A DNA stretch of 64,000 bases from Pseudomonas sp. SORT22 (GTDB lineage Bacteria > Pseudomonadota > Gammaproteobacteria > Pseudomonadales > Pseudomonadaceae), in NCBI RefSeq assembly GCF_018417635.1, contig NZ_CP071007.1:124001-188000 (forward strand), written 5' to 3'. A program made the position numbers and the translations under genes. The notes below the pieces were generated by a model. It had not been told where the DNA came from, made no database searches, and saw nothing but the letters and a program-made list of their open reading frames with translations. Below, piece by piece: positions 20,174 to 34,622 of the stretch; positions within the stretch are counted from its first letter, which is position 1, and each line of letters starts with the position of its first letter.

Positions 20174-21058
20174 TCAGAGCACGTTGAGCGGGATCTTCAG
20201 GTAGCGCACTCCGTTGTCTTCAGGTTCAGGTAGTTGGCCGCTGCGCATGTTGATCTGCACCGAAGGCAGGATCAGTACCGGCATCTCCAGGGTGGCGTCG
20301 CGGGCTTCGCGCATGCTGACGAAGCTGTCTTCGCTGATGCCTTCACGGATGTGGATGTTGCTGGCGCGCTGTTCGGCCACCGTGGTCATGTAGCGCAGTT
20401 CGCGGCCACCCGGCAGGTAGTCGTGGCACATGAACAGGCGCGTCTCGGCGGGCAGGGCAAGGATGCGCTGGATCGAGCGATACAAAGTGCGCGCACTGGC
20501 GCCAGGGAAGTCGCAACGGGCGGTGCCGTAATCGGGCATGAACAGCGTGTCGCCGACAAAGGCGATGCTTTGTCCGTCGACCTCCACCACGTAGGTCATG
20601 CACGCCGGCGTGTGGCCGGGCGTGTGCAGGGCACGTGCCTTGAGGTTGCCGATGGTGAAGGGCTGCTCGTCGTCGAACAGCACATCGAACTGGCTGCCAT
20701 CGCGGGCGAAGCCGCCATCGGCATTGAACAGCGCACCGAAGACTTTCTGCACCTGGGTGATCTGGCTGCCAATGGCAATCTGGCCGCCCAGCGCCTGCTT
20801 GAGGTAAGCCGCCGCCGACAGGTGATCGGCGTGCACGTGGGTTTCGAGAATCCACTGGACCTTGCCGCCCAGTTCAGTCACCCGCTCGATCAGCTTGTCT
20901 GCCGAAGCACTGCTGGTGCGTCCGGACTTCGGATCGTAATCCAGCACACTGTCGATCAAGGCACAGTCGCCACTGCTCCGGTCCATCAGCAAATAGCTGA
21001 TGGTCGAGGTGACACTGTCGAACAGTGCCTCCACATACAAGTTGCCGCCGATGATCAT
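20174..21058 (-). CDS. Persulfide dioxygenase-like metallo-beta-lactamase-fold hydrolase
   Basis: 294 residues. The metal-binding THVHADH (73-79) and a later HTPGH with FVGDTLF are the ETHE1/Blh-type arrangement; these non-heme iron enzymes oxidise glutathione persulfide to sulfite. First gene of the operon, divergent from a FisR-like regulator. The position next to SQR and the regulator supports persulfide dioxygenase over glyoxalase II. No fused rhodanese domain is seen. Confidence 0.88.
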   Translation of the reverse strand: MIIGGNLYVEALFDSVTSTISYLLMDRSSGDCALIDSVLDYDPKSGRTSSASADKLIERVTELGGKVQWILETHVHADHLSAAAYLKQALGGQIAIGSQITQVQKVFGALFNADGGFARDGSQFDVLFDDEQPFTIGNLKARALHTPGHTPACMTYVVEVDGQSIAFVGDTLFMPDYGTARCDFPGASARTLYRSIQRILALPAETRLFMCHDYLPGGRELRYMTTVAEQRASNIHIREGISEDSFVSMREARDATLEMPVLILPSVQINMRSGQLPEPEDNGVRYLKIPLNVL

Positions 21059-21123
21059 TTACCACGCTCCGAATTCATCACAGGTGCCAACTATCAAGCC
21101 TTGCTGGCAATGGACAGGCTGTC

Positions 21124-21139
21124 ATCAAGATATGTGCCA
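21124..21139 (-). promoter_or_regulatory. Possible sigma-54 promoter of the pdo-sqr-tauE operon
   Basis: On the minus strand TGGCAC (21139-21134), 5 nt, then TTGAT (21128-21124). The -24 half is perfect, the -12 half reads GA where GC is expected. It would start transcription about 50-55 nt before the dioxygenase gene. Weak on sequence alone; the case rests on the divergent sigma-54 activator. Confidence 0.4.
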
Positions 21140-21211
21140 TCGAACCGGTAGGCTGTTTCCCAATGTTCGCGGGCTGCGTAGGGAAAAACACTGCCAGACT
21201 GTCAGCATAGT

Positions 21212-21258
21212 TGGCAGTGACATGGCAGCAGTTGGCAGTTTTTGGCAGTCCCTGGCAG
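21212..21258 (+). promoter_or_regulatory. Phased array of five TGGCAG repeats (putative FisR upstream activating site)
   Basis: TGGCAG begins at 21212, 21223, 21233, 21243 and 21253, i.e. steps of 11, 10, 10 and 10 bp, about one helical turn each; an inverted copy CTGCCA lies at 21191-21196. It sits 40-85 bp before the regulator gene and 75-120 bp behind the proposed promoter of the divergent operon, the right place for enhancer binding of a sigma-54 activator. Confidence 0.6.
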
Positions 21259-21297
21259 CTTCAGTTAAGCTTCGCCCGAGTTTGCCCAGGTGTCGCC

Positions 21298-22611
<1,314 letters not shown>

Positions 22612-22763
22612 GACTGACGCAAGACAACCAACTGCGGCTTTTTCTTCTACGCTGAAACTGCTCACCCACCGCAGAGCGTTCCATGCGTCGATTGCCGAGT
22701 CGGTAACCAGGTGCCAGGACGCCTGACGTTCCGCTCTGTCTTTTCTGCCACAGGAGCATCGTC

Positions 22764-24269
22764 ATGTCTTCCTGCCTTCACCGGGCGATCCTGCTCAGCA
22801 TCGCCATGCTCGCGCTTTCTGGTTGTTTCGAAGAGGACGCGCAACCCAAGGCCACGGCTACGGCACCCGCAGCGGCTGCACCGGCTACACCAGCCGCGCC
22901 GGCGGCGCCGAGCGAGGCGGTGTTCAGCACCGAACAGCTCGATCAAATGCTCGCACCGTTGGCGTTGTATCCGGACGCTTTACTCGCACAGGTGCTGATG
23001 GCCACCACCTATCCAGGCAATGTCGCCGACGCGGTTGCCTGGTCCAAGGCGCATCCGAACGTCAGCGGTGATGCCGCGGTCAAGCAGGTCGCCGAGCAGC
23101 CGTGGGACCCCAGCGTGCAATCCTTGGTGGCTTTCCCGCAGGTGCTGGCGACACTTGGCCAGGACCCGGTCTGGGTGCAGCGCGTCGGCGATGCCTTTCT
23201 CGCCCAGCCCGACGCGGTGATGAACTCGGTGCAGCGCCTGCGCGCCAAGGCCAAGGCTGCCGGGCACCTGGAGTCCAACGAACAGCAGACGGTTATCGTG
23301 CAACCATCAAGCGCCCCCGCAGGCGGCACGACAACGGTGGTACAAGGTGCCGCGCCAGCACAGACTATCGTTATCCAGCCTACCAACCCGCAGGTTGTAT
23401 ACGTACCAAGCTACAACCCCTCCGTGGTGTACGGCAGTTGGTCCTCGCCGTCCTACCCACCCGCGTATTATCCGCCGCCACCGGGGTATGCCATCGGCAC
23501 GGCGTTAGCCTCCGGCCTGGCTTTTGGTGCAGGCGTCGCAATCGTCAATTCACTCTGGGGGGATTGCGACTGGGACGATCATGACGTCGATATCAACGTC
23601 AATCGCTACAACAATATCAACAACGTCAACCGCAGGCTCGATGCCAACCAGAACACCTGGCGCCATAATCCTGCGTATCGCGACGGCGTCCCGTACCGCG
23701 ACCAGGCCAGTCGAGCCCAGTTCGACCGACGCTTACCCGGCAGTGCAGAGCGCACAGCCTACCGCGGTGACACCCCGGCCCGGGTCGAAGATCGCGCACG
23801 AGCCCGTGAAACCCTGGCACAGCGCGGCATCGAAGCACCGGCAACCAGCAACCTTGAAGCCCGCCAACGGGTGCAGAGTGCCGACCGCGAGCGCGCCCAA
23901 CAGCGCCTGGAAAAACAGGGCATCAACCCGTCCGGCAACGCACGCGAGCGCGCTCAGGTTGCCGACCGCCAACTGAAAAATGACGGTCAGGCCCGCCAGC
24001 GAGCACAGGCGCCGCAGAACAACCGCCAGCCTCAGCAAACGGGGCGCAACCAACAAGTACGCCAGCAAGCTCGTCAGCAACATGTTAGCGCCCAGGCACC
24101 GCGCAACAATGCGTTGGCCGGTGTGCGCAACCCTTCGCAGTCACGCATCGCAAGCAATCGTGGCCAGCTCAGCCAACGCAGCGCCAGCCGACCATCTGCA
24201 GCCGCTGCGGGCCACCAGGTACAACGACCCGCGCGGATGCAATCCGGCGGTGGCGGCCGTCGCCGTTGA
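22764..24269 (+). CDS. DUF3300 lipoprotein with long Arg/Gln-rich tail
   Basis: 501 residues. A lipoprotein signal peptide ends in the lipobox LSGC (Cys about residue 20). An Ala/Pro-rich linker leads into the DUF3300 domain (about 50-190: LDQMLAPLALYPDALLAQVLMA...), then a Tyr/Pro-rich stretch, a Gly-rich hydrophobic segment (about 240-260) and a basic Arg/Gln/Asn tail (about 300-501) of low complexity. Function unknown; probably anchored in the outer membrane facing the periplasm or surface. 14 bp before the DUF2950 gene, a pairing that recurs in Proteobacteria. Confidence 0.85.
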   Translation: MSSCLHRAILLSIAMLALSGCFEEDAQPKATATAPAAAAPATPAAPAAPSEAVFSTEQLDQMLAPLALYPDALLAQVLMATTYPGNVADAVAWSKAHPNVSGDAAVKQVAEQPWDPSVQSLVAFPQVLATLGQDPVWVQRVGDAFLAQPDAVMNSVQRLRAKAKAAGHLESNEQQTVIVQPSSAPAGGTTTVVQGAAPAQTIVIQPTNPQVVYVPSYNPSVVYGSWSSPSYPPAYYPPPPGYAIGTALASGLAFGAGVAIVNSLWGDCDWDDHDVDINVNRYNNINNVNRRLDANQNTWRHNPAYRDGVPYRDQASRAQFDRRLPGSAERTAYRGDTPARVEDRARARETLAQRGIEAPATSNLEARQRVQSADRERAQQRLEKQGINPSGNARERAQVADRQLKNDGQARQRAQAPQNNRQPQQTGRNQQVRQQARQQHVSAQAPRNNALAGVRNPSQSRIASNRGQLSQRSASRPSAAAAGHQVQRPARMQSGGGGRRR

Positions 24270-24283
24270 GAGGAGAATCAGTC

Positions 24284-25174
24284 ATGAATGCTGCTAGCCG
24301 AATTGTGCTGATTCTGCTGCTGTGCTGGACGTCCAGCAGCTACGCTCAGGAACATTTCCCACACCCCGAAGCCGCCGGCGAAGCACTGGTGCAGGCGCTT
24401 GGTAGCGAAAAGGCCGATAGCCAACTGTTGGCGAAATTGCTTGGCAACGACTGGGAGAGTTACATCCCGACCAAGAACATCGATCGCAAAGATGTCGATG
24501 CCTTTCTCGCCCTCTACAAGGAAAAACATCAGGTTCAGTCCGACAACCCGAAGCGTGCACATCTGGTCGTCGGCGACACGCCCTGGGTGTTCCCGATTCC
24601 CATCAGACACAGTACTGACGGTTGGGCATTCGACACCAAAGCCGGCGCCGCGGAAATCCGCCTGCGCCGCATCGGACGCAACGAGCTGGCGACCATTCAA
24701 TCAGTGCGCGCCTATCACGACGCGCAGATGGATTACGCCGAGGTTGATCGCAATGACGATGGGATACTCGAGTACGCGCAGAAACTCATCAGCAGCGACG
24801 GGCAGTTCGACGGTTTGTACTGGCCGCAAGAGGAGGGCGTTGAAGAAAGTCCGCTCGGACCGCTTTTTGGTGATACCGCAAAGGGCGATGATTGGCACGG
24901 CTACCACTATCGCATCCTCACTGGCCAAGGCCCTTCGGCGCCGGGCGGCGCCTATGACTACAAGATCGGTAATCACATGACCCGCGGCTTTGCCGTGATC
25001 GCCTGGCCGGCGGACTATGGCGACACGGGCGTGATGAGCTTCATGATCAGCCACGACGGCGGACTGTTCGAGAAAGACCTCGGCCGCGACAGCGCCAAGC
25101 GCGCTGCCGCGATTACCCGTTTCGACCCCGACAGCAGTTGGAGCGAAGTAAAGGACGAGGAAGAGGGGCGCTGA
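24284..25174 (+). CDS. DUF2950 secreted protein
   Basis: 296 residues. Signal peptide of about 22 residues ending near SSSYAQ. The mature part carries the DUF2950 region: WVFPIPIRHSTDGWAFDTKAG, RNELATIQSVRAYHDAQMDYA, and YHYRILTGQGPSAPGGAYDY near residues 215-235. Periplasmic, function unknown. The start at 24284 has AGGAGA 9 nt upstream. Probably co-transcribed and functionally paired with the DUF3300 lipoprotein. Confidence 0.85.
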   Translation: MNAASRIVLILLLCWTSSSYAQEHFPHPEAAGEALVQALGSEKADSQLLAKLLGNDWESYIPTKNIDRKDVDAFLALYKEKHQVQSDNPKRAHLVVGDTPWVFPIPIRHSTDGWAFDTKAGAAEIRLRRIGRNELATIQSVRAYHDAQMDYAEVDRNDDGILEYAQKLISSDGQFDGLYWPQEEGVEESPLGPLFGDTAKGDDWHGYHYRILTGQGPSAPGGAYDYKIGNHMTRGFAVIAWPADYGDTGVMSFMISHDGGLFEKDLGRDSAKRAAAITRFDPDSSWSEVKDEEEGR

Positions 25175-25211
25175 ACCGAACAGCTCAACACAGGAAAAAC
25201 AGCACAACAAA

Positions 25212-25231
25212 AAGCCCGCGTGAGCGGGCTT
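25212..25231 (-). terminator. Terminator of the gyrB transcript
   Basis: 8-bp stem AAGCCCGC/GCGGGCTT with a 4-nt loop. Read on the minus strand it is followed by TTTTTG, so it ends the dnaA-dnaN-recF-gyrB transcript; it may also serve the convergent DUF2950 gene. Confidence 0.8.
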
Positions 25232-25264
25232 GATGATGTTGCTTTACTTTGAACCTACAGCTGA

Positions 25265-28790
<3,526 letters not shown>

Positions 28791-28809
28791 CTAGAGTCTG
28801 CTGGACAAA

Positions 28810-29913
28810 TTACAGACGCATCGGCATGACAACGTAAGCGGAGTCGTCGTTGTCAGCTTCCTGCAGCAGGGCGCTGCTGTTGGAGTCCGACAGGATCAGA
28901 CGAACCTGCTCAGTGGTCATGACACCCAGGACGTCGAGCAAGTAGCTGACGTTAAAGCCGATTTCCAGCGAGCTACCGTTGTACTCGACGCTGATTTCTT
29001 CTTCCGCTTCTTCCTGCTCAGGGTTGTTGGCCTGGATCTTCAACTGGGCATTGGCCAGTTGCAGACGGATGCCGCGGTACTTCTCGTTGGACAGAATCGC
29101 GGTACGGCTGAAGGCCTCGCGCAGTGCCTGGCGGTCACCGACGACCAGCTTGTCACCGCCCTTGGGCAGCACGCGCTCGTAGTCCGGGAACTTGCCATCG
29201 ACCAGCTTCGAGGTGAAGGTGAACTCACCAGTAGTAGCACGAATGTGATGCTGACCCAGCACGATGCTGACCATGCCATCCGGCTCAGTAAGCAGGCGCG
29301 CCAGTTCGAGGATACCTTTGCGCGGCACGATGACCTGGTGACGATCAGCCTGGCCGATATCGGCACGCATCGAGCACATGGCCAGACGGTGACCGTCGGT
29401 GGCGACAGCGCGCAGGGTGTCGGTGGACACTTCCAGCAGCATGCCGTTGAGGTAGTAGCGTACGTCCTGCTGGGCCATGGCGAAGCTGGTGCGCTCGATC
29501 AAGCGGCGCAGACGGCTTTGCTCCAGGTTGCAGGTCAGCGAGCCTGGGCCTTCTTCGACAGTCGGGAAGTCATTGGCCGGCAGGGTCGACAGGGTGAAGC
29601 GGCTACGGCCAGCCTTGACCACGAGCTTCTGCTCATCGAGCTTGATGTCGATCAGCACGTCGTTGGGCAGGCTTTTGCAGATATCCATCAGCTTGCGCGC
29701 AGGCACGGTGATTTCGCCTGGCTCGGCCGGCTCTTCCAGTTGCACGCGGCCAACCAGTTCCACTTCCAGGTCAGTACCGGTCAGCGACAATTGCTGACCC
29801 TGTACCACCAGCAGTACGTTGGACAGTACCGGCAAGGTCTGGCGGCGCTCGACGACGCCTGCGACCAGTTGCAGGGGTTTCAACAGGGCTTCGCGTTGAA
29901 TGGTGAAATGCAT
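28810..29913 (-). CDS. dnaN: DNA polymerase III beta sliding clamp
   Basis: 367 residues with three clamp domains; begins MHFTIQREALLKPLQLVAGV and ends in YVVMPMRL, the usual clamp terminus. It forms the dimeric ring that tethers replicative and translesion polymerases; the DinB-like protein at 58 kb ends in a motif expected to dock on it. 40 bp downstream of dnaA. Confidence 0.98.
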   Translation of the reverse strand: MHFTIQREALLKPLQLVAGVVERRQTLPVLSNVLLVVQGQQLSLTGTDLEVELVGRVQLEEPAEPGEITVPARKLMDICKSLPNDVLIDIKLDEQKLVVKAGRSRFTLSTLPANDFPTVEEGPGSLTCNLEQSRLRRLIERTSFAMAQQDVRYYLNGMLLEVSTDTLRAVATDGHRLAMCSMRADIGQADRHQVIVPRKGILELARLLTEPDGMVSIVLGQHHIRATTGEFTFTSKLVDGKFPDYERVLPKGGDKLVVGDRQALREAFSRTAILSNEKYRGIRLQLANAQLKIQANNPEQEEAEEEISVEYNGSSLEIGFNVSYLLDVLGVMTTEQVRLILSDSNSSALLQEADNDDSAYVVMPMRL

Positions 29914-29953
29914 GGTCTAGTCCCTTGCCTTTAATAAGCTGCGCTGACGTTCA

Positions 29954-31471
29954 TCAAGTCGTCAGAGTCCGCAGCAGGTTCTTGTAGTCCTCGCGGATAT
30001 CCGCGTCGGATTCCTTGAGTTCGTTGATCTTGCGGCACGCATGCAACACGGTGGTGTGATCGCGGCCGCCGAATACGTCGCCGATCTCCGGCAGGCTGTG
30101 GTTGGTCAGCTCTTTGGACAAGGCCATGGCGACCTGCCGCGGACGGGCTACCGAACGGGAACGACGTTTGGACAACAGATCGGAGATCTTGATCTTGTAG
30201 TACTCGGCAACGGTGCGCTGGATGTTATCCACACTCACCAGTTTGTCCTGCAGTGCCAGAAGATCCTTGAGCGATTCGCGAATCAGCTCGATGGTGATGT
30301 CGCGGCCCATGAAGTGTGAATGTGCAATCACCCGCTTCAGGGCGCCTTCGAGTTCACGCACGTTCGAGCGAATACGCTGGGCGATAAAGAAAGCCGCATC
30401 GTGGGGCAGGTCGACCTTGGCCTGGTCGGCCTTCTTCATCAGGATCGCTACCCGGGTTTCCAACTCCGGAGGCTCTACCGCAACGGTCAGGCCCCAGCCA
30501 AAGCGCGACTTCAGGCGCTCTTCCAGGCCTTCGATTTCCTTCGGATAACGGTCGCTGGTCAGAATGACTTGCTGGCCGCCTTCGAGCAGGGCGTTGAAGG
30601 TATGGAAAAACTCTTCCTGGGAACGCTCTTTACGGGCAAAGAACTGAATGTCATCGATCAGCAGCGCGTCGACCGAACGGTAGAAGCGCTTGAATTCGTT
30701 GATGGCATTGAGCTGCAGCGCCTTGACCATGTCGGCGACGAAACGCTCGGAGTGCAGGTACACCACCTTGGCATTCGGGTTCTTCTTGAGCAGGTGGTTA
30801 CCCACAGCATGCATCAAGTGCGTTTTACCCAGGCCCACGCCGCCGTACAGGAACAGCGGGTTGTAGCCATGCTTGGGGTTGTCGGCAACCTGCCAGGCCG
30901 CGGCGCGGGCCAGCTGGTTGGACTTACCTTCGACGAAGTTCTCGAAGGTAAAGGTGCGGTTCAGGTAGCTGGTGTGCTTGAGCGCACCTTCGACCTGCAC
31001 GGTGCGTTGTTCGGTGCGGCCACTTGGAGCTGGCGCGGCGTTGGCCTCGCCCATGGAATCGAAGCTGTCACGCGAAGGCGCTTGCTCGACTTCTGCCACC
31101 GGTGCCGGCGCTGCAACAGGTGCGGCGACCGGTTCGCTGACCACCGCGGTTTGGGCAGCCTGGGCCTGCGAGGCGGCGACGGCTGCAGCCAGCGGCGCAT
31201 TGGGTGCGGCACGTGGTGCCGAACTGCGTCTGCTGCCTATTAATAAGGAAAGGGCAGGCGCAATACCGTTGCCGTGTTCACCCAGCAGTTCGAGCAGACG
31301 GCTCAGGTACTTTTCATTGACCCAGTCGAGAACGAAACGGTTAGGCGCATAGACGCGCAACTCGTCGCCTTCGGCTTCGACCTGTAGCGGACGGATCCAG
31401 GTGTTGAATTGCTGGGCAGGCAGTTCATCGCGCAGAAGCTCCACGCACTGCTGCCAAAGTTCCACTGACAC
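29954..31471 (-). CDS. dnaA: Chromosomal replication initiator DnaA
   Basis: 505 residues. Domain I (1-about 85), a variable Ala/Pro-rich domain II (about 90-165), the AAA+ domain III with Walker A GGVGLGKT and Walker B LLIDDIQF, and domain IV with the DnaA-box recognition helix in [15 protein letters not shown]. The start is GTG 31471 ([13 protein letters not shown]) with GGGGAT upstream; the frame is open 25 codons further but that part is origin DNA. Transcribed away from the origin, first gene of dnaA-dnaN-recF-gyrB. Confidence 0.98.
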   Translation of the reverse strand: MSVELWQQCVELLRDELPAQQFNTWIRPLQVEAEGDELRVYAPNRFVLDWVNEKYLSRLLELLGEHGNGIAPALSLLIGSRRSSAPRAAPNAPLAAAVAASQAQAAQTAVVSEPVAAPVAAPAPVAEVEQAPSRDSFDSMGEANAAPAPSGRTEQRTVQVEGALKHTSYLNRTFTFENFVEGKSNQLARAAAWQVADNPKHGYNPLFLYGGVGLGKTHLMHAVGNHLLKKNPNAKVVYLHSERFVADMVKALQLNAINEFKRFYRSVDALLIDDIQFFARKERSQEEFFHTFNALLEGGQQVILTSDRYPKEIEGLEERLKSRFGWGLTVAVEPPELETRVAILMKKADQAKVDLPHDAAFFIAQRIRSNVRELEGALKRVIAHSHFMGRDITIELIRESLKDLLALQDKLVSVDNIQRTVAEYYKIKISDLLSKRRSRSVARPRQVAMALSKELTNHSLPEIGDVFGGRDHTTVLHACRKINELKESDADIREDYKNLLRTLTT

Positions 31472-31538
31472 GGATATCCCCTGAGTTGAAAGCCGGTGAG
31501 GCAAAAACAAGCGCCCATTGTACCCAGCGCCAGCGCAG

Positions 31539-31890
31539 TTATCCACATGCAGCTGCGTTGAGGATGGCGATAAATCAGCAGTTTAGTGACCAAAATGTCG
31601 TTTTGAGCTTGTGAATAAGCCCTGTGGATAACCGACCCTGAGGTCTTTGCACAACTGGGGGTCGAAATCGGTGGATAACCCGCCTGTGGATAACAGGCCA
31701 TTTGATCCACAGCTTTTCCGAGGCTACAGCACAGTCAGAGCACCTCTTCTCGACAGAGTTTCTTTTCTCTGTACATACGATATTTAAAGGGCTGTAGCGT
31801 GTTATCCACAGAAATCTTCCACATAAGCTTTATAAGATTCACTAAAAAGCTTTAAATAAGTCCTCTCTTTTTTTCTATGTTTAAGTGATC
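31539..31890. other. Replication origin candidate oriC1 (dnaA-rpmH intergenic region)
   Basis: The 592-bp spacer between dnaA and rpmH has four perfect DnaA boxes (31539-31547, 31623-31631, 31685-31693, 31802-31810) plus near matches (GGTGGATAA about 31672; TGATCCACA 31703-31711), followed by an AT-rich stretch (about 31815-31885) that could be the unwinding element. In P. aeruginosa a functional origin was mapped in this position. The stretch 31614-31850 has a sequence twin in the mnmE-mnmG spacer. Confidence 0.9.
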
Positions 31891-31974
31891 CGTTACTCGC
31901 AACCTGTCAGCACACCCCGAGCGGTGCCTGGAACGAAGCCGATTTTCCGTCCATAAGGAAAAGCTGGTTGGAAA

Positions 31975-32003
31975 TTGACCTACGGCCCTGCTTTCTCTAG
32001 AAT
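31975..32003 (+). promoter_or_regulatory. rpmH promoter
   Basis: TTGACC (31975-31980), 17-bp spacer, TAGAAT (31998-32003): a near-consensus sigma-70 promoter, giving a leader of about 55 nt before rpmH. Confidence 0.85.
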
Positions 32004-32063
32004 CGCCGGTCTCTTAAAACGGGGGCCATTCCGGCCCGTTGTCGACGAACCAGGTAACACGCC

Positions 32064-32198
32064 ATGAAACGTACTTTCCAACCAAGCACCATCAAGCGCG
32101 CTCGCACTCACGGTTTCCGTGCCCGTATGGCCACCAAGAACGGTCGTGCCGTTCTGTCGCGTCGCCGTGCCAAAGGCCGTAAGCGCCTGGCAGTTTGA
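32064..32198 (+). CDS. rpmH: 50S ribosomal protein L34
   Basis: 44 residues, highly basic, beginning [20 protein letters not shown] and ending [12 protein letters not shown], the canonical L34. First gene of the rpmH-rnpA-yidD-yidC run on the right side of the origin; strong promoter upstream. Found by direct reading because of its short length. Confidence 0.98.
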
Positions 32199-32211
32199 TT
32201 TTTCGGCACTG

Positions 32212-32616
32212 GTGGTGAGTCAGGACTTCAGTCGGGAAAAGCGTCTGCTTGTTCCCCGACACTTCAAAGCGGTCTTCGACTCCCCAACCGGCAAGGTTCC
32301 AGGGAAATGCCTGCTGATCCTTGCTCGCGAGAACGGTCTTGATCATCCCCGCCTGGGGCTTGTGATCGGGAAAAAGAGCGTCAAGCTCTCCGTTCAACGC
32401 AATCGCCTGAAACGCCTGATGCGCGATTCGTTTCGCCTGAACCAGCATTCGCTTGTTGGTTGGGATATCGTGATCGTCGCGCGCAAAGGGTTGGGCGAGA
32501 TTGAAAACCCAGAATTGCACCAACATTTTGGCAAGCTCTGGAAGCGCCTTGCACGCAGTCGGCCCGCTCCAGTGGTTAACACCGACTCTGTGGGGGTAGA
32601 CAGTCAAGATGCGTAA
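32212..32616 (+). CDS. rnpA: Ribonuclease P protein component
   Basis: 134 residues. Protein subunit of RNase P, which matures tRNA 5' ends. The signature [13 protein letters not shown] lies near residues 60-75, after [14 protein letters not shown]. The start is GTG 32212 ([13 protein letters not shown]), 13 bp after rpmH; the open frame upstream overlaps rpmH and is not used. No clear Shine-Dalgarno, so coupling to rpmH translation is likely. Confidence 0.95.
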   Translation: MVSQDFSREKRLLVPRHFKAVFDSPTGKVPGKCLLILARENGLDHPRLGLVIGKKSVKLSVQRNRLKRLMRDSFRLNQHSLVGWDIVIVARKGLGEIENPELHQHFGKLWKRLARSRPAPVVNTDSVGVDSQDA

Positions 32617-32854
32617 ACTGGCGCTCGTTCCGATCCAGTTTTACCGCTATGCCATTAGTCCACTGATGGCCAGTCACTGTCGTTTCTACCCCAGTTGCTC
32701 CTGCTATGCGTACGAAGCCATCGAAACACATGGCCTTTTACGCGGCGGGTGGCTTACCGTTCGTCGCCTGGGGCGTTGTCATCCGTGGAATGCCGGTGGT
32801 TTTGACCCGGTTCCACCTGCCTCCTCTTCCCGTACTTCTTCGATAGCCGAGTAA
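32609..32854 (+). CDS. yidD: Membrane protein insertion efficiency factor YidD
   Basis: 81 residues. Small membrane-associated protein that assists YidC insertion. It has the family pattern [23 protein letters not shown], with clustered cysteines, followed by [24 protein letters not shown]. Overlaps rnpA by 8 bp and ends 2 bp before yidC. Confidence 0.95.
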   Translation: MRKLALVPIQFYRYAISPLMASHCRFYPSCSCYAYEAIETHGLLRGGWLTVRRLGRCHPWNAGGFDPVPPASSSRTSSIAE

Positions 32855-32856
32855 TC

Positions 32857-34539
32857 ATGGATATTAAACGCACGATCCTGATCGTCGCCCTGGCAATCGT
32901 GTCCTACGTCATGGTCCTTAACTGGAACCAGGACTATGGCCAGGCTGCCCTGCCGACTCAGAATACTGCTGCCAGCAACGTTGCCCCGGCCCTGCCGGAC
33001 ACCGCGCAGGCCGGTAACACTGGCGCCAGCGCCGATGTACCGAGCGCCAACGCTGAATCCAGCCCAGCAGAACTTGCCCCGGTAGTGGTCAGCAAGGACC
33101 TGATTCGGGTCAAGACTGATGTCCTCGATCTGGCTATCGATCCAAACGGTGGTGATATCGCCCAGCTGACGCTGCCGAAATACCCACGCCGCCAGGATCA
33201 TCCGGACATTCCGTTCCAGTTGTTCGACAACGGTGGCGAGCGTACTTACCTGGCACAGAGCGGTCTGACTGGCGCCAACGGCCCGGATGCGCGTTCGTCC
33301 GGCCGTCCGCTGTATGCCGCTGATCAGAAAAGTTTCCAACTGGCCGATGGTCAGGACCAACTGGTCGTCGACCTGAAGTTCAGCGATGCCGGCGTCAACT
33401 ACATCAAGCGCTTCAGCTTCAAGCGCGGTGAGTACGACCTGACCGTCACCTACCTGATCGACAACCAGAGCGCCCAGCCCTGGACCGGTAACCTGTTCGC
33501 GCAACTCAAGCGCGACGCGAGCTCGGATCCTTCCTCGAGCACCGCAACCGGTACCGCGACTTATCTCGGTGCGGCCCTGTGGACAAGTTCGGAGCCCTAC
33601 AAAAAGGTGTCGATGAAAGACATCGACAAGGGAAATCTGAAAGAAAATGTTACCGGCGGCTGGGTTGCCTGGCTGCAGCACTACTTTGTAACTGCCTGGA
33701 TTCCAAACAAGTCTGACAACAACATCGTTCAGACCCGTAAAGACAGCCAGGGCAACTACATCATCGGTTTCACCGGCCCGGCACTGAACGTTGCCGCTGG
33801 TGGCAAAGGCGAAACCAGCACCATGCTGTACGCCGGTCCCAAGATCCAGGAGAAGCTCAAAGAGTTGTCCCCAGGTCTGGAACTGACCGTCGACTACGGC
33901 ATCCTGTGGTTCATTTCCCAGCCAATCTTCTGGCTGCTGCAACATATCCACAGCCTGCTCGGCAACTGGGGCTGGTCGATCATCGTCCTGACCATGCTGA
34001 TCAAAGGTCTGTTCTTCCCGCTGTCGGCTGCCAGCTACCGTTCGATGGCGCGCATGCGTGCCGTTGCGCCGAAACTGGCAATCCTCAAAGAGCAGCATGG
34101 CGATGACCGGCAGAAAATGTCGCAAGCCATGATGGAGCTGTACAAGAAAGAGAAGATCAACCCGCTGGGCGGCTGCCTGCCGATCCTGGTGCAGATGCCG
34201 GTCTTCCTCTCGCTGTACTGGGTTCTGCTGGAAAGCGTCGAGATGCGTCAGGCGCCGTGGATGTTCTGGATCACTGACCTGTCGATCAAGGATCCGTTCT
34301 TCATCCTGCCGATCATCATGGGCGCAACCATGTTCATCCAGCAGCAACTGAACCCGACTCCGCCGGATCCGATGCAGGCCAAGGTGATGAAGCTGATGCC
34401 AATCATCTTCACCTTCTTCTTCCTGTGGTTCCCTGCAGGTCTGGTGCTGTACTGGGTTGTGAACAACTGCCTGTCGATCGCACAGCAGTGGTACATCACC
34501 CGCAGCATCGAAAAGGCTACCAAGAAAGCCGCTGCTTGA
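32857..34539 (+). CDS. yidC: Membrane protein insertase YidC
   Basis: 560 residues. N-terminal membrane anchor (about 5-22), a large periplasmic domain (about 60-340, beta-supersandwich), then the conserved five-helix insertase core (about 355-555) with GWSIIVLTMLIKGLFFPL, the charged cytoplasmic loop and LGGCLPILVQMPVFLSLYWVL. It inserts and folds inner-membrane proteins with or without SecYEG; the F0 subunits encoded 8-10 kb downstream are classic substrates. Confidence 0.97.
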   Translation: MDIKRTILIVALAIVSYVMVLNWNQDYGQAALPTQNTAASNVAPALPDTAQAGNTGASADVPSANAESSPAELAPVVVSKDLIRVKTDVLDLAIDPNGGDIAQLTLPKYPRRQDHPDIPFQLFDNGGERTYLAQSGLTGANGPDARSSGRPLYAADQKSFQLADGQDQLVVDLKFSDAGVNYIKRFSFKRGEYDLTVTYLIDNQSAQPWTGNLFAQLKRDASSDPSSSTATGTATYLGAALWTSSEPYKKVSMKDIDKGNLKENVTGGWVAWLQHYFVTAWIPNKSDNNIVQTRKDSQGNYIIGFTGPALNVAAGGKGETSTMLYAGPKIQEKLKELSPGLELTVDYGILWFISQPIFWLLQHIHSLLGNWGWSIIVLTMLIKGLFFPLSAASYRSMARMRAVAPKLAILKEQHGDDRQKMSQAMMELYKKEKINPLGGCLPILVQMPVFLSLYWVLLESVEMRQAPWMFWITDLSIKDPFFILPIIMGATMFIQQQLNPTPPDPMQAKVMKLMPIIFTFFFLWFPAGLVLYWVVNNCLSIAQQWYITRSIEKATKKAAA

Positions 34540-34565
34540 CGGGTTAGCCAGCTAACCTGTGGATA

Positions 34566-34588
34566 AACGCCCCCTCGTGGGGCGTTTT
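34566..34588 (+). terminator. Terminator between yidC and mnmE
   Basis: 8-bp stem AACGCCCC (34566-34573) / GGGGCGTT (34579-34586), 5-nt loop, then T tract to 34588. Directly preceded by a DnaA box (34559-34567). Confidence 0.85.
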
Positions 34589-34622
34589 GCTATCTGTCGT
34601 TTTTGTCGTGAGGCCTTCGAGC

